From JASTVH01 sp042862465 (GTDB lineage Bacteria; Pseudomonadota; Gammaproteobacteria; Pseudomonadales; Oleiphilaceae): a stretch of 64,000 nt of DNA. The translations under genes and the position numbers were made by a program. Shown piece after piece: positions 18,010-27,135 of the stretch. Each line of letters begins with the position of its first letter. Within the stretch, counting starts at the first letter, position 1. The stretch covers positions 186,001-250,000 of the forward strand of contig JASTVH010000007.1 of assembly GCA_042862465.1 (NCBI GenBank), given 5' to 3'. The notes under the pieces are model-generated. The model was not told where the DNA came from. It worked only from the letters and a program-made list of their open reading frames with translations, and ran no database searches.

Positions 18010-18034
18010 GGGGACAGAATTCAATTCTGTCCCC
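18010..18034. repeat. GGGGACAGAATT palindrome
   Basis: GGGGACAGAATT at 18010-18021 is perfectly complementary to AATTCTGTCCCC at 18023-18034 around a single central C. A related GGGGACAGATT half-copy is at 19124-19134. Such arms resemble palindromes associated with REP-type elements, but no transposase is present. Confidence 0.6.
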
Positions 18035-18093
18035 ACATGCAAAGGAAATTGAGCTACTTAGGTGTTTGAGCTGAGTGTCTGACGTCTTCCCTT

Positions 18094-18139
18094 ATCCCCG
18101 GCCCTTTCCCCGGCGGGAGAGGGGTTGGGGAGAGGGCCG
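18094..18139. repeat. partial copy of the 145-bp mosaic repeat
   Basis: CCCCGGCCCTTTCCCCGGCGG followed by GAGAGGGGTTGGGGAGAGGGCCGA matches the left half of the mosaic repeat seen at 23440, 35180 and 58230, with the CCCTT/GAGGG arms able to pair. Confidence 0.6.
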
Positions 18140-18279
18140 ACGAGAGGGCCGACGTCAGACCTCCGACGTCCGACAGCCAGCCCCCCCACAGCCATACCCC
18201 AACGTCCAACCAATGATGCAATTTTGATCAAAAACCGGTATCCTCGCCGCCTCTTTTTTCCGCGCAGTGAAGGGTCAGC

Positions 18280-18900
18280 ATGTCGGATATCGTTTATTTC
18301 CTGGAAATGATTGGCGTCGTTGCCTTCGCGGCTTCCGGGATGATTGCCGCCAAATCCAAGAACATGGACCCGGTGGGTATCTACACCATCGCTTTTATCA
18401 CCGCGTTGGGCGGCGGCACGTTGCGGGATCTGATTCTCGACAACCACCCCCTTTACTGGATCCGACACCAGGAGCAGCCCATCCTGATCCTGGTCATGGC
18501 ACTGATGTTCAGCTACATCAAGCCGCTCTCGCGCCTGCGGGAATCACGCATCGTGGTGCCGGACGCGATTGGCCTGGGGATCTTCTCCATGCTCGGGGCC
18601 CAGCTGGCGCTGGATCTGGGTAACTCCTATTTCGTGGCGTCCCTGCTCGGCGTCATGACCGGTACCTTCGGGGGTCTGTTGCGGGATACCCTGTGCAACG
18701 AGGTTCCGTTCATTTTCCGTAAGGACCAGGTGTACGCCTCGGTATCCTTTATCGGCTGCTGGTTTTACTTCGGCCTGCTCCAGATTACCGATCACTCGGC
18801 CCTGTCCCTGGCCGGCGGCCTGATCAGTATCGTTCTGTTGCGCCTGCTGGCCGTGCGTTTTGATATTCGCCTACAGCGGGATTCGGAAGCGGTTTCCTGA
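18280..18900 (+). CDS. TRIC-type cation channel family protein (UPF0126/YicG)
   Basis: A 206-residue inner-membrane protein of the UPF0126 family, whose prokaryotic members form trimeric TRIC-like cation channels. Two internally similar halves are visible, each with a GGG-type kink motif: GGGTLRDLIL near residue 47 and GGLLRDTLCN near residue 130. It has seven hydrophobic segments. AAGGG is 5 bases before the ATG. The physiological ion is unknown for bacterial members. The gene stands alone. Confidence 0.9.
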   Translation: MSDIVYFLEMIGVVAFAASGMIAAKSKNMDPVGIYTIAFITALGGGTLRDLILDNHPLYWIRHQEQPILILVMALMFSYIKPLSRLRESRIVVPDAIGLGIFSMLGAQLALDLGNSYFVASLLGVMTGTFGGLLRDTLCNEVPFIFRKDQVYASVSFIGCWFYFGLLQITDHSALSLAGGLISIVLLRLLAVRFDIRLQRDSEAVS

Positions 18901-19251
18901 CCAGGTCCCTTCATCCACGCGCAGGCAAATGGTTATCCGGCCAAGTCGAACGCGATAGACATAGCAGTGACAATGCTGCACCGCAGTGCGAATACGTCAT
19001 CCCTGCGAAGGCAGGGATCCAGGGCGGAATGCACCAGGCTCTGGCGTTCACCCGCTCTGGATACCCGCCTACGCGGGTATGACGATGGGAAAAATGCGGG
19101 GGAAACGAAGCGAGCGCGGGGACAGATTGCAAAGGCCCCGTTGATTGCAACACAAATTATTGCATGATTTTCCTTATCATTTGTTTTTCCCGTACCCTGA
19201 CCCCGTTTAAAATCGCATCCTTTTAAACAACCATTCAATCCAGGACCCACC
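18901..19251. other. intergenic region with REP pair
   Basis: This 351-base stretch holds the 90-bp paired REP element at 18995-19084 and a partial GGGGACAGATT motif at 19124-19134. The last 70 bases are AT-rich and probably contain the permease promoter. No gene or clear PurR site is seen. Confidence 0.5.
18995..19084. repeat. 90-bp paired REP element (copy 1)
   Basis: CGTCAT-CCCTGCG-AAGGCAGGGATCC at one end is mirrored by GGATACCCGCCTACGCGGGTATGACG at the other, each forming its own hairpin. Copy 2, with the same 90-bp length and near-identical arms, lies at 36458-36547. The CGTCATYCCYGCG arm type is widespread in proteobacteria. Confidence 0.85.
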
Positions 19252-20550
19252 ATGCTCGAACGTTTCTTCCAGCTTGAAGCCCACGGAACCACCGTTCGCA
19301 AGGAAATCATTGCCGGGATCACCACCTTCCTGACAATGGCGTACATCATTGTGGTCAACCCGGACATCCTGTCCGTCGCTGGCATGGATTACGGCGCTGT
19401 CTTCGTCGCCACCTGCGTGGCCGCGGCTGTTGGCTCCCTCATCATGGGCCTGTGGGCCAACTACCCCATCGCGCTGGCACCCGGCATGGGCCTGAATGCC
19501 TTCTTCAGCTTCGCCGTGGTGCAGGGCATGGGCTACACCTGGCAGGTGGCCCTGGGTGCGGTCTTCTTGTCCGGCCTGATTTTCTTCACCTTGAGCGTGT
19601 TCAAAGTCCGGGAGTGGATTATCAACAGCATTCCCCACGGCCTGCGGTTCGGTATTTCCGCCGGCATCGGTTTCTTCCTGGCCCTGATCGCCCTGAAAAA
19701 TGCCCAGATCGTGGTGGATAACCCGGCCACCCTGGTCGGCCTTGGCGACATCACCGCCCCGGAAACCTTGCTCACCTTCGCCGGCTTCCTCTTGATCTGC
19801 GCCCTCGCCTACCTGCGGGTCACCGGCGCCGTGATGATCGGCATCATCGCGGTGACCATCGTGGCCATGCTGCTGGGCATGGTGGAATACAATGGCCTGG
19901 TCTCCGCCCCGCCGAGCGTGGCCCCTACTTTTATGCAACTGGACATCGCCGGAGCGCTGGACGTCTCCCTGGTGAGCATCGTCTTCGCCTTTCTGTTCGT
20001 GGACCTGTTCGACACTTCCGGCACCCTGATCGGCGCCGCGCAGCGCGGTGGGCTGCTGGACGAAAACGGCAAGCTGCCACGCCTGGGCAAGGCCCTCATG
20101 GCCGACGGTGTCGCCACCATGACCGGCGCCGTGGCCGGCACTTCCACCACCACCAGCTACATCGAGTCCACGGCCGGCATCACCGCCGGCGGCCGCACCG
20201 GCCTCACCGCCGTCGTGGTGGCCCTGCTGTTCCTGTTGTCCCTGTTCTTCGCCCCCATCGCCAGCATCGTACCGGCCTATGCCACGGCGCCGGCGCTGCT
20301 GTATGTGTCCGTACTGATGACCAGCGGCCTCAAGCTGATTGATTGGGACGACGTCACCGAAGCGGCCCCGGCGGTGATCACCGCGCTGATGATGCCGCTG
20401 ACCTTCTCCATCGCCAACGGCATCGCCCTGGGCTTTATCACCTACGCCCTGCTCAAGGCGGTCAGCGGCCGCTGGTCCTCGCTCAATGTCAGCGTGGTCT
20501 GCATCGCCGTGATGTTTATTCTAAAATTCATGTTCCTGGACGTTCAGTAA
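19252..20550 (+). CDS. NCS2 family nucleobase permease (AzgA/GhxP-like)
   Basis: A 432-residue inner-membrane symporter of the AzgA branch of NCS2, likely importing hypoxanthine, guanine or adenine with H+. Family motifs are clear: FLTMAYIIVVNP near residue 27, ALAPGMGLNAFF near 73, LFDTSGTL near 264, and GTSTTTSYIESTAG near 300. It has 12-14 hydrophobic segments. The apt gene starts 12 bases after its stop, so import and phosphoribosylation of purine bases are coupled in one operon. AGGA lies 6-7 bases before the ATG. Confidence 0.92.
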   Translation: MLERFFQLEAHGTTVRKEIIAGITTFLTMAYIIVVNPDILSVAGMDYGAVFVATCVAAAVGSLIMGLWANYPIALAPGMGLNAFFSFAVVQGMGYTWQVALGAVFLSGLIFFTLSVFKVREWIINSIPHGLRFGISAGIGFFLALIALKNAQIVVDNPATLVGLGDITAPETLLTFAGFLLICALAYLRVTGAVMIGIIAVTIVAMLLGMVEYNGLVSAPPSVAPTFMQLDIAGALDVSLVSIVFAFLFVDLFDTSGTLIGAAQRGGLLDENGKLPRLGKALMADGVATMTGAVAGTSTTTSYIESTAGITAGGRTGLTAVVVALLFLLSLFFAPIASIVPAYATAPALLYVSVLMTSGLKLIDWDDVTEAAPAVITALMMPLTFSIANGIALGFITYALLKAVSGRWSSLNVSVVCIAVMFILKFMFLDVQ

Positions 20551-20562
20551 ACCGGCTCTCTT

Positions 20563-21108
20563 ATGGATTATTTCGACGACAGCATCCGCCAAGCCATCCG
20601 CACCGTACCGGACTGGCCCAAGCCCGGAGTCAACTTCCGGGACATCACCACGGCGCTGCAGGACCGCACCGTCTTCCGCAAGCTGATCGATGCCTTCGTG
20701 CATCGCTATCACAGTGCCGACCTCGACGTGGTCGCCGCCGTGGACGCCCGTGGCTTCATCCTCGGCTCCCCCCTGGCCTACGAACTGAACACCGCCTTCG
20801 TCCCGGTGCGCAAGAAAGGCAAGCTGCCTTTCGATACGCTGGTGGAAGATTACGAACTGGAGTACGGCACCGCATCCGTGGAACTCCACAAGGACGCCCT
20901 GAAGCCCGGTAACCGCGTGGTTCTGGTCGACGACCTCATCGCCACCGGCGGCACCATGCTGGCGGCGGCTAACCTGATCGAGCGGATCGGGGCGGAGATT
21001 GTGGAAGTGGCGGCGATGATCGATCTGCCGGATCTGGGTGGGTCGGCGAAGCTGAAGGAGAAGGGGTTGTCGGTTTATACCGTGTGCAGTTATAGCGACG
21101 CGGACTGA
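20563..21108 (+). CDS. apt: adenine phosphoribosyltransferase
   Basis: A cytoplasmic enzyme that converts adenine plus PRPP to AMP and PPi. The 181-residue length is standard. PGVNFRDITT at 21-30 and DARGFILGSP at 61-70 are family signatures, and the PRPP-binding motif VVLVDDLIATGG lies at 119-130. The gene directly follows the nucleobase permease (12-base gap) and is convergent with the response-regulator gene, with only 3 bases between stops. Confidence 0.97.
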   Translation: MDYFDDSIRQAIRTVPDWPKPGVNFRDITTALQDRTVFRKLIDAFVHRYHSADLDVVAAVDARGFILGSPLAYELNTAFVPVRKKGKLPFDTLVEDYELEYGTASVELHKDALKPGNRVVLVDDLIATGGTMLAAANLIERIGAEIVEVAAMIDLPDLGGSAKLKEKGLSVYTVCSYSDAD

Positions 21109-21111
21109 CCC

Positions 21112-21786
21112 TTACTCGAATTTATACCCCACTCCATAAATCGACCGTATCGGATTCTCCTCCAGCGGCAGCTGCTCAAGCTTCTTGCGCAGTTTCTTGA
21201 TGTGGCTGTCGATGGTGCGCTCGCTGACCAGGCGGCGGTCGGTGTACATGGCGTCCATCAGCTGGTCCCGGGAGAAGACCCGGCCCGGTTGGTTGGCGAG
21301 GGTGGCCAGGAGGCGGAATTCCACGGCGGTGAGGCTGAGGGTCTGGTCGCCGGCGCGGACTTCGAAGCGGCTTTCGTCGATGATCAGTCCGTCCGGTGAC
21401 GTTTCAGGCGCGCTGGCTGCTTTATCGGCGCGGCGCAGCACCGCATTGACCCGGGCGCACACTTCCCGGGGGCTGAACGGTTTGCAGATATAGTCGTCGG
21501 CGCCCAGCTCCAGGCCCACCAGCCGATCCACCTCCTCTACCCGCGCGGTCACCATGATGATGGGGATGTCCCACTGGCGCAGGACCTCGCGGCAGACGGT
21601 GAGACCGTCAGCCCCCGGGAGCATCAGGTCGAGCAGGATCAGCCGGGCGGTGTGTTGTTGCAGCCAGGGCACCACCTCATCGCCGCGGTGCAGCATGACC
21701 ACGTCGTGGCCGGACTGTTGGAGGTAGTCGCGCAGCAGCGTGGCCAGTTTCTCTTCGTCTTCGACGATGAGGATGGGGGCAGTCAT
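21112..21786 (-). CDS. baeR: OmpR-family response regulator, BaeR-like
   Basis: A 224-residue DNA-binding response regulator. The receiver domain has the acidic pocket (VEDEEK, 8-13), phospho-acceptor Asp53 in LLDLMLPG, Thr in VTAR and Lys in CKPFSPRE. The C-terminal winged helix has RTIDSHIKKLRKKL and the family end GVGYKFE. The SPRE...RADKA region resembles BaeR, the envelope-stress regulator of efflux genes. ATG 21786 was chosen over a longer frame, with AGAGGA upstream. The sensor kinase gene lies directly upstream (21846). The symbol is by similarity; the regulon here is not known. Confidence 0.88.
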   Translation of the reverse strand: MTAPILIVEDEEKLATLLRDYLQQSGHDVVMLHRGDEVVPWLQQHTARLILLDLMLPGADGLTVCREVLRQWDIPIIMVTARVEEVDRLVGLELGADDYICKPFSPREVCARVNAVLRRADKAASAPETSPDGLIIDESRFEVRAGDQTLSLTAVEFRLLATLANQPGRVFSRDQLMDAMYTDRRLVSERTIDSHIKKLRKKLEQLPLEENPIRSIYGVGYKFE

Positions 21787-21845
21787 TGGGTTGTGTTCCT
21801 CTCGGGGATGTTGGGTTCTTACACTGTCAGCTTGTTCGCCAACCA

Positions 21846-23267
21846 CTATCGGTAGAGCGGCAGGTGGACACGTACCGCCAATCCGCCCAGCTCACTGTGC
21901 ACCGCGTCGATGTGTCCCTGATGGGCTTCGACGATGGCGCGGCAGATGGCCAATCCCAGACCGAAACCACCACTGATGCGATCCCGGGCGCTGTCGGTGC
22001 GGTAGAGGCGCTCGAACAGTTTTTCCAGATCCTGATCCTCAACGCCGGGGGCACTGTCTTCCCAGACCACTATGATCGTCTGGCTCTTACGGTCCACCGT
22101 CATACGCACCCGGATGCGGCCGCCTTCCGCGGTGTAACGCAAGCTGTTGTTCAGCAGGTTGCGGAACAACTGTGTGAGCCGATCCGCATCGGCGAAGATC
22201 TGATCGGGCACAGACGGCAAATGGGTTTCCAGTGCCAGACCCTGGGCTTCTAGACGGGGACGGTCGGCAGCCAGCAGATCCTCCAGCAGAGCCTTTAGTG
22301 AGAGAGGCTCTCGGCGATAGCTCAAGGCGCCCATATCTGACAGAGACAACTCATTGAGGTCCTCCACCAGGCGAGTCAGCCGCATGATCTCTGCGTGCAG
22401 CGATTCCACGGCCTGCGGCTCCAGGGGACGCACGCCGTCGATCAGGGCCTCCAGTTCACCGCGCAGCACGGCGATAGGGGTGCGTAGTTCATGAGAGATA
22501 TCCGCCACCCATTGCTGTCGGGCCTGCTGGTTCTGGCGCAGGGTTTCCGTAAGCAGGTTGAAGGCCTGGGCCAGCTTGGCCAGTTCATCGTGGCCCTCCA
22601 CCGGCAACGGCCGCACCTTTTCTATCGCGCCGCCGGCCAGCTGCGCCATGGCCCCCTGCAGCCTGGTCACCGGTCGTACCAGGCGGCGGGCAAATGGAAA
22701 GGCCAGGCAGGCAGACAGCAGCAGCACCGCCAGGACGATCCAGGCGGATTGGGACAACAGGCGGCTCACGAACAGCCGGTCCATGTCGCGGCTCAGCTGA
22801 AACTGTTGGGGTAGACCCAATTGCCCGACGGTGTTGCCGTCGAGGGGAATGTCGATCCACTGAACGGGATGATCGCGAGCCGCATCCGGCGGCCCGAGTA
22901 CCATGCGCCCTTGCTGGTCCTGCAGCAGCAAGCCACGAGCAAACGGTGGCACCTTCTCCTGCGGCGGCGGACCAGGCCGGGGCGTCGCCGCAGGCGGTTT
23001 GCCGACTTCAAGGCCCAAATGACGTTGCAGCACCGCCGCCCATTGCCGGTGATTGTGCCGCAGCCAGCGCCAGCTCTGGCCATGGCTGGCGTAATCCTGC
23101 GCCAGGCCGTTGACCAGTGGGCTGAGCTGTTCCAGGCGAGTCTGACGCAGGTAGTCCTGGAAGCTGCGGCTGAAATTCCAGCTGATGCTGATAAAAATCG
23201 CCAGGGCCACCAGAAGGTTGGCGGCCAGCAGGACGAGGAAGAGTTTGTGGCGGATTTTCAGTTGCAC
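21846..23267 (-). CDS. baeS: sensor histidine kinase, BaeS-like
   Basis: A 473-residue inner-membrane sensor kinase pairing with the downstream response regulator. It has a first membrane helix at about 9-28, a periplasmic domain with a Pro-rich segment (92-108), a second helix at about 172-193, a HAMP domain (FARRLVRPVTRLQ), the H-box ISHELRTP with His259, an N-box (FRNLLNNSLRY), and ATP-lid glycines DSAPGV and GGFGLGL. Signal is presumably envelope stress by analogy to BaeS. It is the first gene of the pair; a 59-base gap separates it from the regulator start. Confidence 0.9.
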   Translation of the reverse strand: MQLKIRHKLFLVLLAANLLVALAIFISISWNFSRSFQDYLRQTRLEQLSPLVNGLAQDYASHGQSWRWLRHNHRQWAAVLQRHLGLEVGKPPAATPRPGPPPQEKVPPFARGLLLQDQQGRMVLGPPDAARDHPVQWIDIPLDGNTVGQLGLPQQFQLSRDMDRLFVSRLLSQSAWIVLAVLLLSACLAFPFARRLVRPVTRLQGAMAQLAGGAIEKVRPLPVEGHDELAKLAQAFNLLTETLRQNQQARQQWVADISHELRTPIAVLRGELEALIDGVRPLEPQAVESLHAEIMRLTRLVEDLNELSLSDMGALSYRREPLSLKALLEDLLAADRPRLEAQGLALETHLPSVPDQIFADADRLTQLFRNLLNNSLRYTAEGGRIRVRMTVDRKSQTIIVVWEDSAPGVEDQDLEKLFERLYRTDSARDRISGGFGLGLAICRAIVEAHQGHIDAVHSELGGLAVRVHLPLYR

Positions 23268-23608
23268 CCGGTTTTCTGCCTTGGTTGGGATTCGTTAAAT
23301 GTAGCAGCGTCGAACGTCTTTGCGCGTCGGGGTCGAGATTCAGATCCTATGCAGCCACCCCGCGCCTGCGCTTTGGTGAGGGATAAATTGGCGAGTCTGT
23401 TGCAACTGGCCCTATGTCCTCCTGCAAGCTTCAGCATCGAGCCCCTCGCCCCTCCGTGGGAGAGGGGTTTGGGGAGAGGGGGAAGCCGAGGTGCTGCCTC
23501 GGCCTCATTCAATCCGGCCGCTCTGGGCGCCTTTGGCGCCTCCCCCTCTCCCTGGCCCTCTCCCACACAGGGGAGAGGGGATGTGGGTGTCAGGTTCGGG
23601 TAGACACA
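23268..23608. other. intergenic region dominated by mosaic repeat
   Basis: This 341-base stretch lies upstream of baeS and downstream of the YHYH gene. The baeS promoter should lie in the 170 bases next to it, where no clear motif is seen. The rest is the mosaic repeat at 23440-23582. No gene is supported. Confidence 0.5.
23440..23582. repeat. 145-bp mosaic repeat, full copy
   Basis: The element begins GCCCCTCGCCCCTCCGTGGG and AGAGGGGTTTGGGGAGAGGG, has a central AGCCGAGGTGCTGCCTCGGCC hairpin, a GGGCGCCTTTGGCGCC hairpin, and ends with TCCCCCTCTCCCTGG ... CAGGGGAGAGGGGAT. The ends are mutually inverted. It matches the element at 35180-35324 throughout. Confidence 0.85.
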
Positions 23609-24958
23609 TTACAGGCCGGGCGGAGGAAACATGCCCCCTGCCCCACCCGGCACCTGCCCGCCACACTGGGTAACGGTATTGTCGTCCAGCTCCCCCTTAA
23701 AAGTGGGACCCACCGTGAAGGGGAAAGCCGGCACCAGCTCACCTGCATCGTTCCGGGCCATGCTTAGGTGATAGTGATACCCCAGACCATCGTGGGCGTG
23801 GCCATTGTGCTCGTCCAGATAGGCCCCACCCTGCGCCGTTAGCGACGGGTCGTAGTAGTAGTCCTCGAAATAGAGCCCGGATTCGGCCGCTATGGGATTG
23901 CCTGACATGCTGGTGATCGTGCCATTCGAAGCGGGACCTGCATTGGCGGCAGGCATGGTGCCCTGGGTCAGATCGTAGGGATCGACCAGCAGGCAGGTGC
24001 GGGCATTGGCCTCACCGCAGCCACTGGCAGAATCGGGATCGCTATAGTCCCGCGCCACCCAGGCGCTTCGGGCCAGCTCCCCATCGGCAAACCAGGGGCC
24101 GTAAACCGGATAGCCGTCGGCGGCGAAACCGTAGATGGGCGAGTGGCCATTGCCCTCATCATCCAGCTGATCGGCCAGACAGTGCGACCAGTTGTGATGG
24201 TGGTAATCGCTTTGGGCGGCATGGCCGGAGCAGATGTCCAGATCATGCACTTCGGCGTTGGCGGCGGTGTTGTGCCAGGTGTCTTCGTTGTTGTAGCTCT
24301 GGCCGTCGTCCCAGTTGTAGATGGAGGTGCCGTTGAGGAAATAGCCCACCGGCCCTAGACCGGTATCGCAAACGGTGTCGTTGTCGCTGGGTTCCACCGG
24401 AAAATCACCCACCTTGGCAATGTCCTGGGGGCAGTCCGGCCCCGGAGGCCAGTAGCCGTAACCACCGGTGGTCATGCAGTTCCCACGCGTCGTACTGAGG
24501 TAGCCGATATCCTGGCCGAACGCGACCTCCTCGCCCACCGCCAGATCCGGCATACCGCTGGCAAAATCCGTGGCCGCATTGGGTCGTTCGTCAAGGCTGT
24601 CGAGCAACTCCTGGGTCACCTCCACCCGGTAGCTGGGGATGCCGCTGCTTTGCACCTCGACGTAGTTTTTGCCGTCCCGGGTCACCGCCTCAACGGACTG
24701 CACATTCACCAAAACGCCCTGATTGGTGTTCTCTTCGAAAATGGTGCCCGAGCGCTCACCCTCGGTATTTAACATCCAGAGCGTGGTATCCGGGACGACT
24801 GTGGTGTCCGTTTGGGAATCCGTCTCAGTATCCGACCCCGTGCTTTCGGTTTGAGAAGTGGCACTGTCCGAAGATCCCCCACTGCTGCCGTCTCCAACGC
24901 ACCCCGTCAGGAGCAGCGTTCCGATCATCAACACATGAAACAGTCGATTCGCTGACAT
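23609..24958 (-). CDS. YHYH domain lipoprotein
   Basis: A 449-residue predicted lipoprotein: signal peptide with lipobox LLTGC, then a Ser/Thr/Asp-rich linker to about residue 55, and a large extracytoplasmic domain. The YHYH motif that names the family is at 394-397, and other His/Asp-rich segments include DYHHHNWSHC and DEHNGHAHDG, suggesting metal binding. A C-terminal Gly/Pro-rich tail follows. Family function is unknown. It faces a small exported Cys/His protein gene at 25176 across a 217-base divergent region. ATG 24958 was chosen since it starts the signal peptide. Confidence 0.85.
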   Translation of the reverse strand: MSANRLFHVLMIGTLLLTGCVGDGSSGGSSDSATSQTESTGSDTETDSQTDTTVVPDTTLWMLNTEGERSGTIFEENTNQGVLVNVQSVEAVTRDGKNYVEVQSSGIPSYRVEVTQELLDSLDERPNAATDFASGMPDLAVGEEVAFGQDIGYLSTTRGNCMTTGGYGYWPPGPDCPQDIAKVGDFPVEPSDNDTVCDTGLGPVGYFLNGTSIYNWDDGQSYNNEDTWHNTAANAEVHDLDICSGHAAQSDYHHHNWSHCLADQLDDEGNGHSPIYGFAADGYPVYGPWFADGELARSAWVARDYSDPDSASGCGEANARTCLLVDPYDLTQGTMPAANAGPASNGTITSMSGNPIAAESGLYFEDYYYDPSLTAQGGAYLDEHNGHAHDGLGYHYHLSMARNDAGELVPAFPFTVGPTFKGELDDNTVTQCGGQVPGGAGGMFPPPGL

Positions 24959-25175
24959 GGTATTCGGCCTCTTGTTATTGGCTGTACCCGCCAGCCTGCT
25001 AGAGGACTGTGCAAGCAATGTGCACGCATTGAGGAAAGAAGGTTCAAAAGGCGCCGCAGCTTGTCGATTGTTTCCACATTTTCTGACCATTCTTTGCAAT
25101 AAACCTGGCCAGGATAGGGGTCACGGTGGTCTCAACCGCCGACCAAGCCATAAACCATGAAAGAAAGGTGATCCC

Positions 25176-25460
25176 ATGACAATCACGCCCCCACTCAAAC
25201 GCGGCCTGCAGGCCCTGGTACTGGTCGCCGCACTGCCCGTCAGCACTGCGTTGCTGGCCCACGAGTCCCACGACGAACGCCCCCCGGGTCCGCCACCGGA
25301 GGCCTTCAAGGCCTGTGAGGGTTTACACGCGGGCGCCAAGGTCAGCTTTGAAACCCCTCGGGGTCATACGCTGAAGGCGACCTGCAAGAAGATTCGCGGC
25401 AAGCTGGTAGCAGTCCCCAAGCATCACAAACCGCCCAAGCCACCGGCCGATGAGGAGTGA
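25176..25460 (+). CDS. small exported protein with paired cysteines, His/Pro-rich
   Basis: A 94-residue protein with a signal peptide (cleavage near LLA-HES, residue 28). The mature part has AHESHDE, a Pro-rich spacer, and a Cys-pair domain (ACEGLHAG ... KATCKK) with the pattern SFETPRGHTLKATC seen in small exported proteins, followed by a Lys/His/Pro tail. AAGGTG lies 5 bases before the ATG. It is divergent from the YHYH lipoprotein, and the shared His-rich character suggests joint metal handling, which is inference. I do not know a named family. Confidence 0.75.
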   Translation: MTITPPLKRGLQALVLVAALPVSTALLAHESHDERPPGPPPEAFKACEGLHAGAKVSFETPRGHTLKATCKKIRGKLVAVPKHHKPPKPPADEE

Positions 25461-25601
25461 GATTCCGGCGCCGGACCTCCACCATGAGAGCCCCGGCGCC
25501 CTCACCGCTCCATTACATCGGTTCCGCCGTTGACAAGCATCAATGCGCTTTGCCGAGACCTGACCTAGTCTGGCAACAAGGCAAATAAGGTGGGAATTTC
25601 T

Positions 25602-26114
25602 ATGCAGACTGAGGCCGTTTCCGATACGTGGGGCCGTGTTTTGCGCCATCCTGCCGGCTATCAGGTCAGGCTATGGCGGGATATTGAGCATCCGCCCGAA
25701 AAGGTATGGTCCATGCTGACCGATTCGCAGGGATTGGCCCAGTGGCTGGCACCGGGAACCGTGGAACCCGTGGTTGGTGGCCGCGCCTGCATCGACTTCG
25801 AAAAGAGCGGCATGCCCATCGACTCCACCGTGCGGGCAGCAGAGCCCGAGCGGCTACTGGAATATTCCTGGAGTGACGGCGAGAGTCCGGACCGGCTGTT
25901 GCGCTGGGAGCTGAAACCCGCCAACGACGGCGTCGAACTTTGCCTCACGCTTCACCTCCTGCTCGACGACAATATCCCCATCAGCTGCGCCGGCTGGGAT
26001 ATGCACCTGGAGATGCTGCTCGCCGCTTTGGAAGGCGTCTCGATTTCCTTCAACAAGGCCCGTTTCCAGGAAGCGCGCTCGGCCTTTGAGGCGTTGGTCG
26101 CGGAATCGGAGTGA
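25602..26114 (+). CDS. SRPBCC (AHSA1/START-like) domain protein
   Basis: A 170-residue soluble protein of the AHSA1-like branch of the Bet v1/START superfamily, which form hydrophobic ligand-binding cavities. Family features are the start strand RLWRDIEHPPEKVWSMLTD, QWLAPG, and the LLEYSW strand. The ligand is unknown. ATG 25602 was chosen because AAGGTGG sits 8 bases upstream; a GTG at 25590 overlaps that site. It stands alone, convergent with the GST gene. Confidence 0.85.
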   Translation: MQTEAVSDTWGRVLRHPAGYQVRLWRDIEHPPEKVWSMLTDSQGLAQWLAPGTVEPVVGGRACIDFEKSGMPIDSTVRAAEPERLLEYSWSDGESPDRLLRWELKPANDGVELCLTLHLLLDDNIPISCAGWDMHLEMLLAALEGVSISFNKARFQEARSAFEALVAESE

Positions 26115-26141
26115 GCTGTCGGGCGTACGCCAAAACGTCTT

Positions 26142-27056
26142 CTACACCTGCTCAATCCGAAAGCCCTGGCGCGGGAAGTGAACGTGCACCGTTCCCAGAT
26201 CGGCCTCGTCGCGGCGCACCACCCATTCCTGCGCATCGGCACTCACCAGAATACCGCGCACCGGATCCCGGGCGTAATCGCTGGGAGCGATGTTAACCGT
26301 TGAGCCCACAAGAGTTTCCGTGCCGTCGTCCGAGAGCGGCCGTGGCTCGTTGCCCCGTGCCTGTTCCAGTGCATCGTCGGCCGTGATTGGCGTGGGATTG
26401 CCATGGCCAAAGGCGGCCATACGGTCCATCCAGGCTTCCACCTTCGGGAAGGCATGGGTGGTCTTGCGCTCGGCCAGATCCCTCACATACCAGAGGCTGT
26501 GATAGGCGGAAAAATCAGCGATACAGGGCGTAGCGCCAAACAGGAAATCCGCACTCAGCATGCCTTCCAGACGCCGCAGATGCGCCTTCACCGTCTCCTT
26601 CGCCTGCTTGGGCTTGATCGGTTTAACCTTGGCGGTACGGCCCATGGCAATGCGGTCTTTCAGGAAACGGTAGGTATGCATCACCGAGGTGTTCCTGGCC
26701 ATCTTGAGCAAGAGTCCCGGGCCGCTGGAGGCGATGATGCAGGCCAGAAAGACCTCCAGATCCACCACCTCCACAAAGTCGCGCACCGCCTCGCTGTTGT
26801 TCTCCAGCGCCAGCTCCGGCTTGTCGGCCAGGCGCGCAATTTCACGGGCAATGGCACGGGTGTCGCAGAACACATCGGCCCCCACCTGAGCCACCGGAAT
26901 CTTACGGTATCCACCCGTCAGGGCCTCCAGCTTGGGGCGCGGGGGCATCTCGTCGACGATCACCGACTGCCAGTCCAGACCGGCATAGCCGAGCATGACA
27001 CGGATCTTCTCGGAAAACGGGGACAGGGCGTAGTGGTGAAGGATGAAATCAGACAT
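26142..27056 (-). CDS. glutathione S-transferase family protein
   Basis: A 304-residue protein with an N-terminal thioredoxin-like GST domain (LHHYALSPFSEKIRVML, then RKIPVAQVG with the cis-Pro, and CDTRAIAREIA for the gamma-glutamyl site) and a C-terminal helical domain (DFSAYHSLWYVRD). The last 60 residues extend beyond a normal GST and form a small beta domain (GTVHVHFPRQGF). The catalytic residue is probably the Ser in SPFSEK. Substrate unknown. ATG 27056 has AAGGAA upstream; the frame extends further but has no support. Confidence 0.88.
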   Translation of the reverse strand: MSDFILHHYALSPFSEKIRVMLGYAGLDWQSVIVDEMPPRPKLEALTGGYRKIPVAQVGADVFCDTRAIAREIARLADKPELALENNSEAVRDFVEVVDLEVFLACIIASSGPGLLLKMARNTSVMHTYRFLKDRIAMGRTAKVKPIKPKQAKETVKAHLRRLEGMLSADFLFGATPCIADFSAYHSLWYVRDLAERKTTHAFPKVEAWMDRMAAFGHGNPTPITADDALEQARGNEPRPLSDDGTETLVGSTVNIAPSDYARDPVRGILVSADAQEWVVRRDEADLGTVHVHFPRQGFRIEQV

Positions 27057-27135
27057 GGCATTCCTTGTGATGTCGAGGCGGGTTTTGTGGGAGAGACCAT
27101 ACCGTGGTGGGAAATGAGAGTCACGTGGTCCGGGG

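Larger units (their letters stand above)
17875..18279. other. repeat-rich intergenic region
   Basis: About 400 bases between divergent genes. It holds a 12-bp palindrome at 18010-18034, a partial mosaic repeat at 18094-18139, and a run of GACGTC motifs at 18138-18176. A 12-bp TTTTGATCAAAA palindrome lies at 18222-18233. No gene is supported. Confidence 0.6.

Noticed and set aside
17984..18010. CTGT ... ACAG resembling a LexA box
   Set aside because: The half-sites are separated by about 20 bases rather than 8, so the match is not LexA-like.
18222..18233. TTTTGATCAAAA palindrome as an FNR-type site
   Set aside because: FNR needs a 4-base spacer between TTGAT and ATCAA; here the halves overlap.
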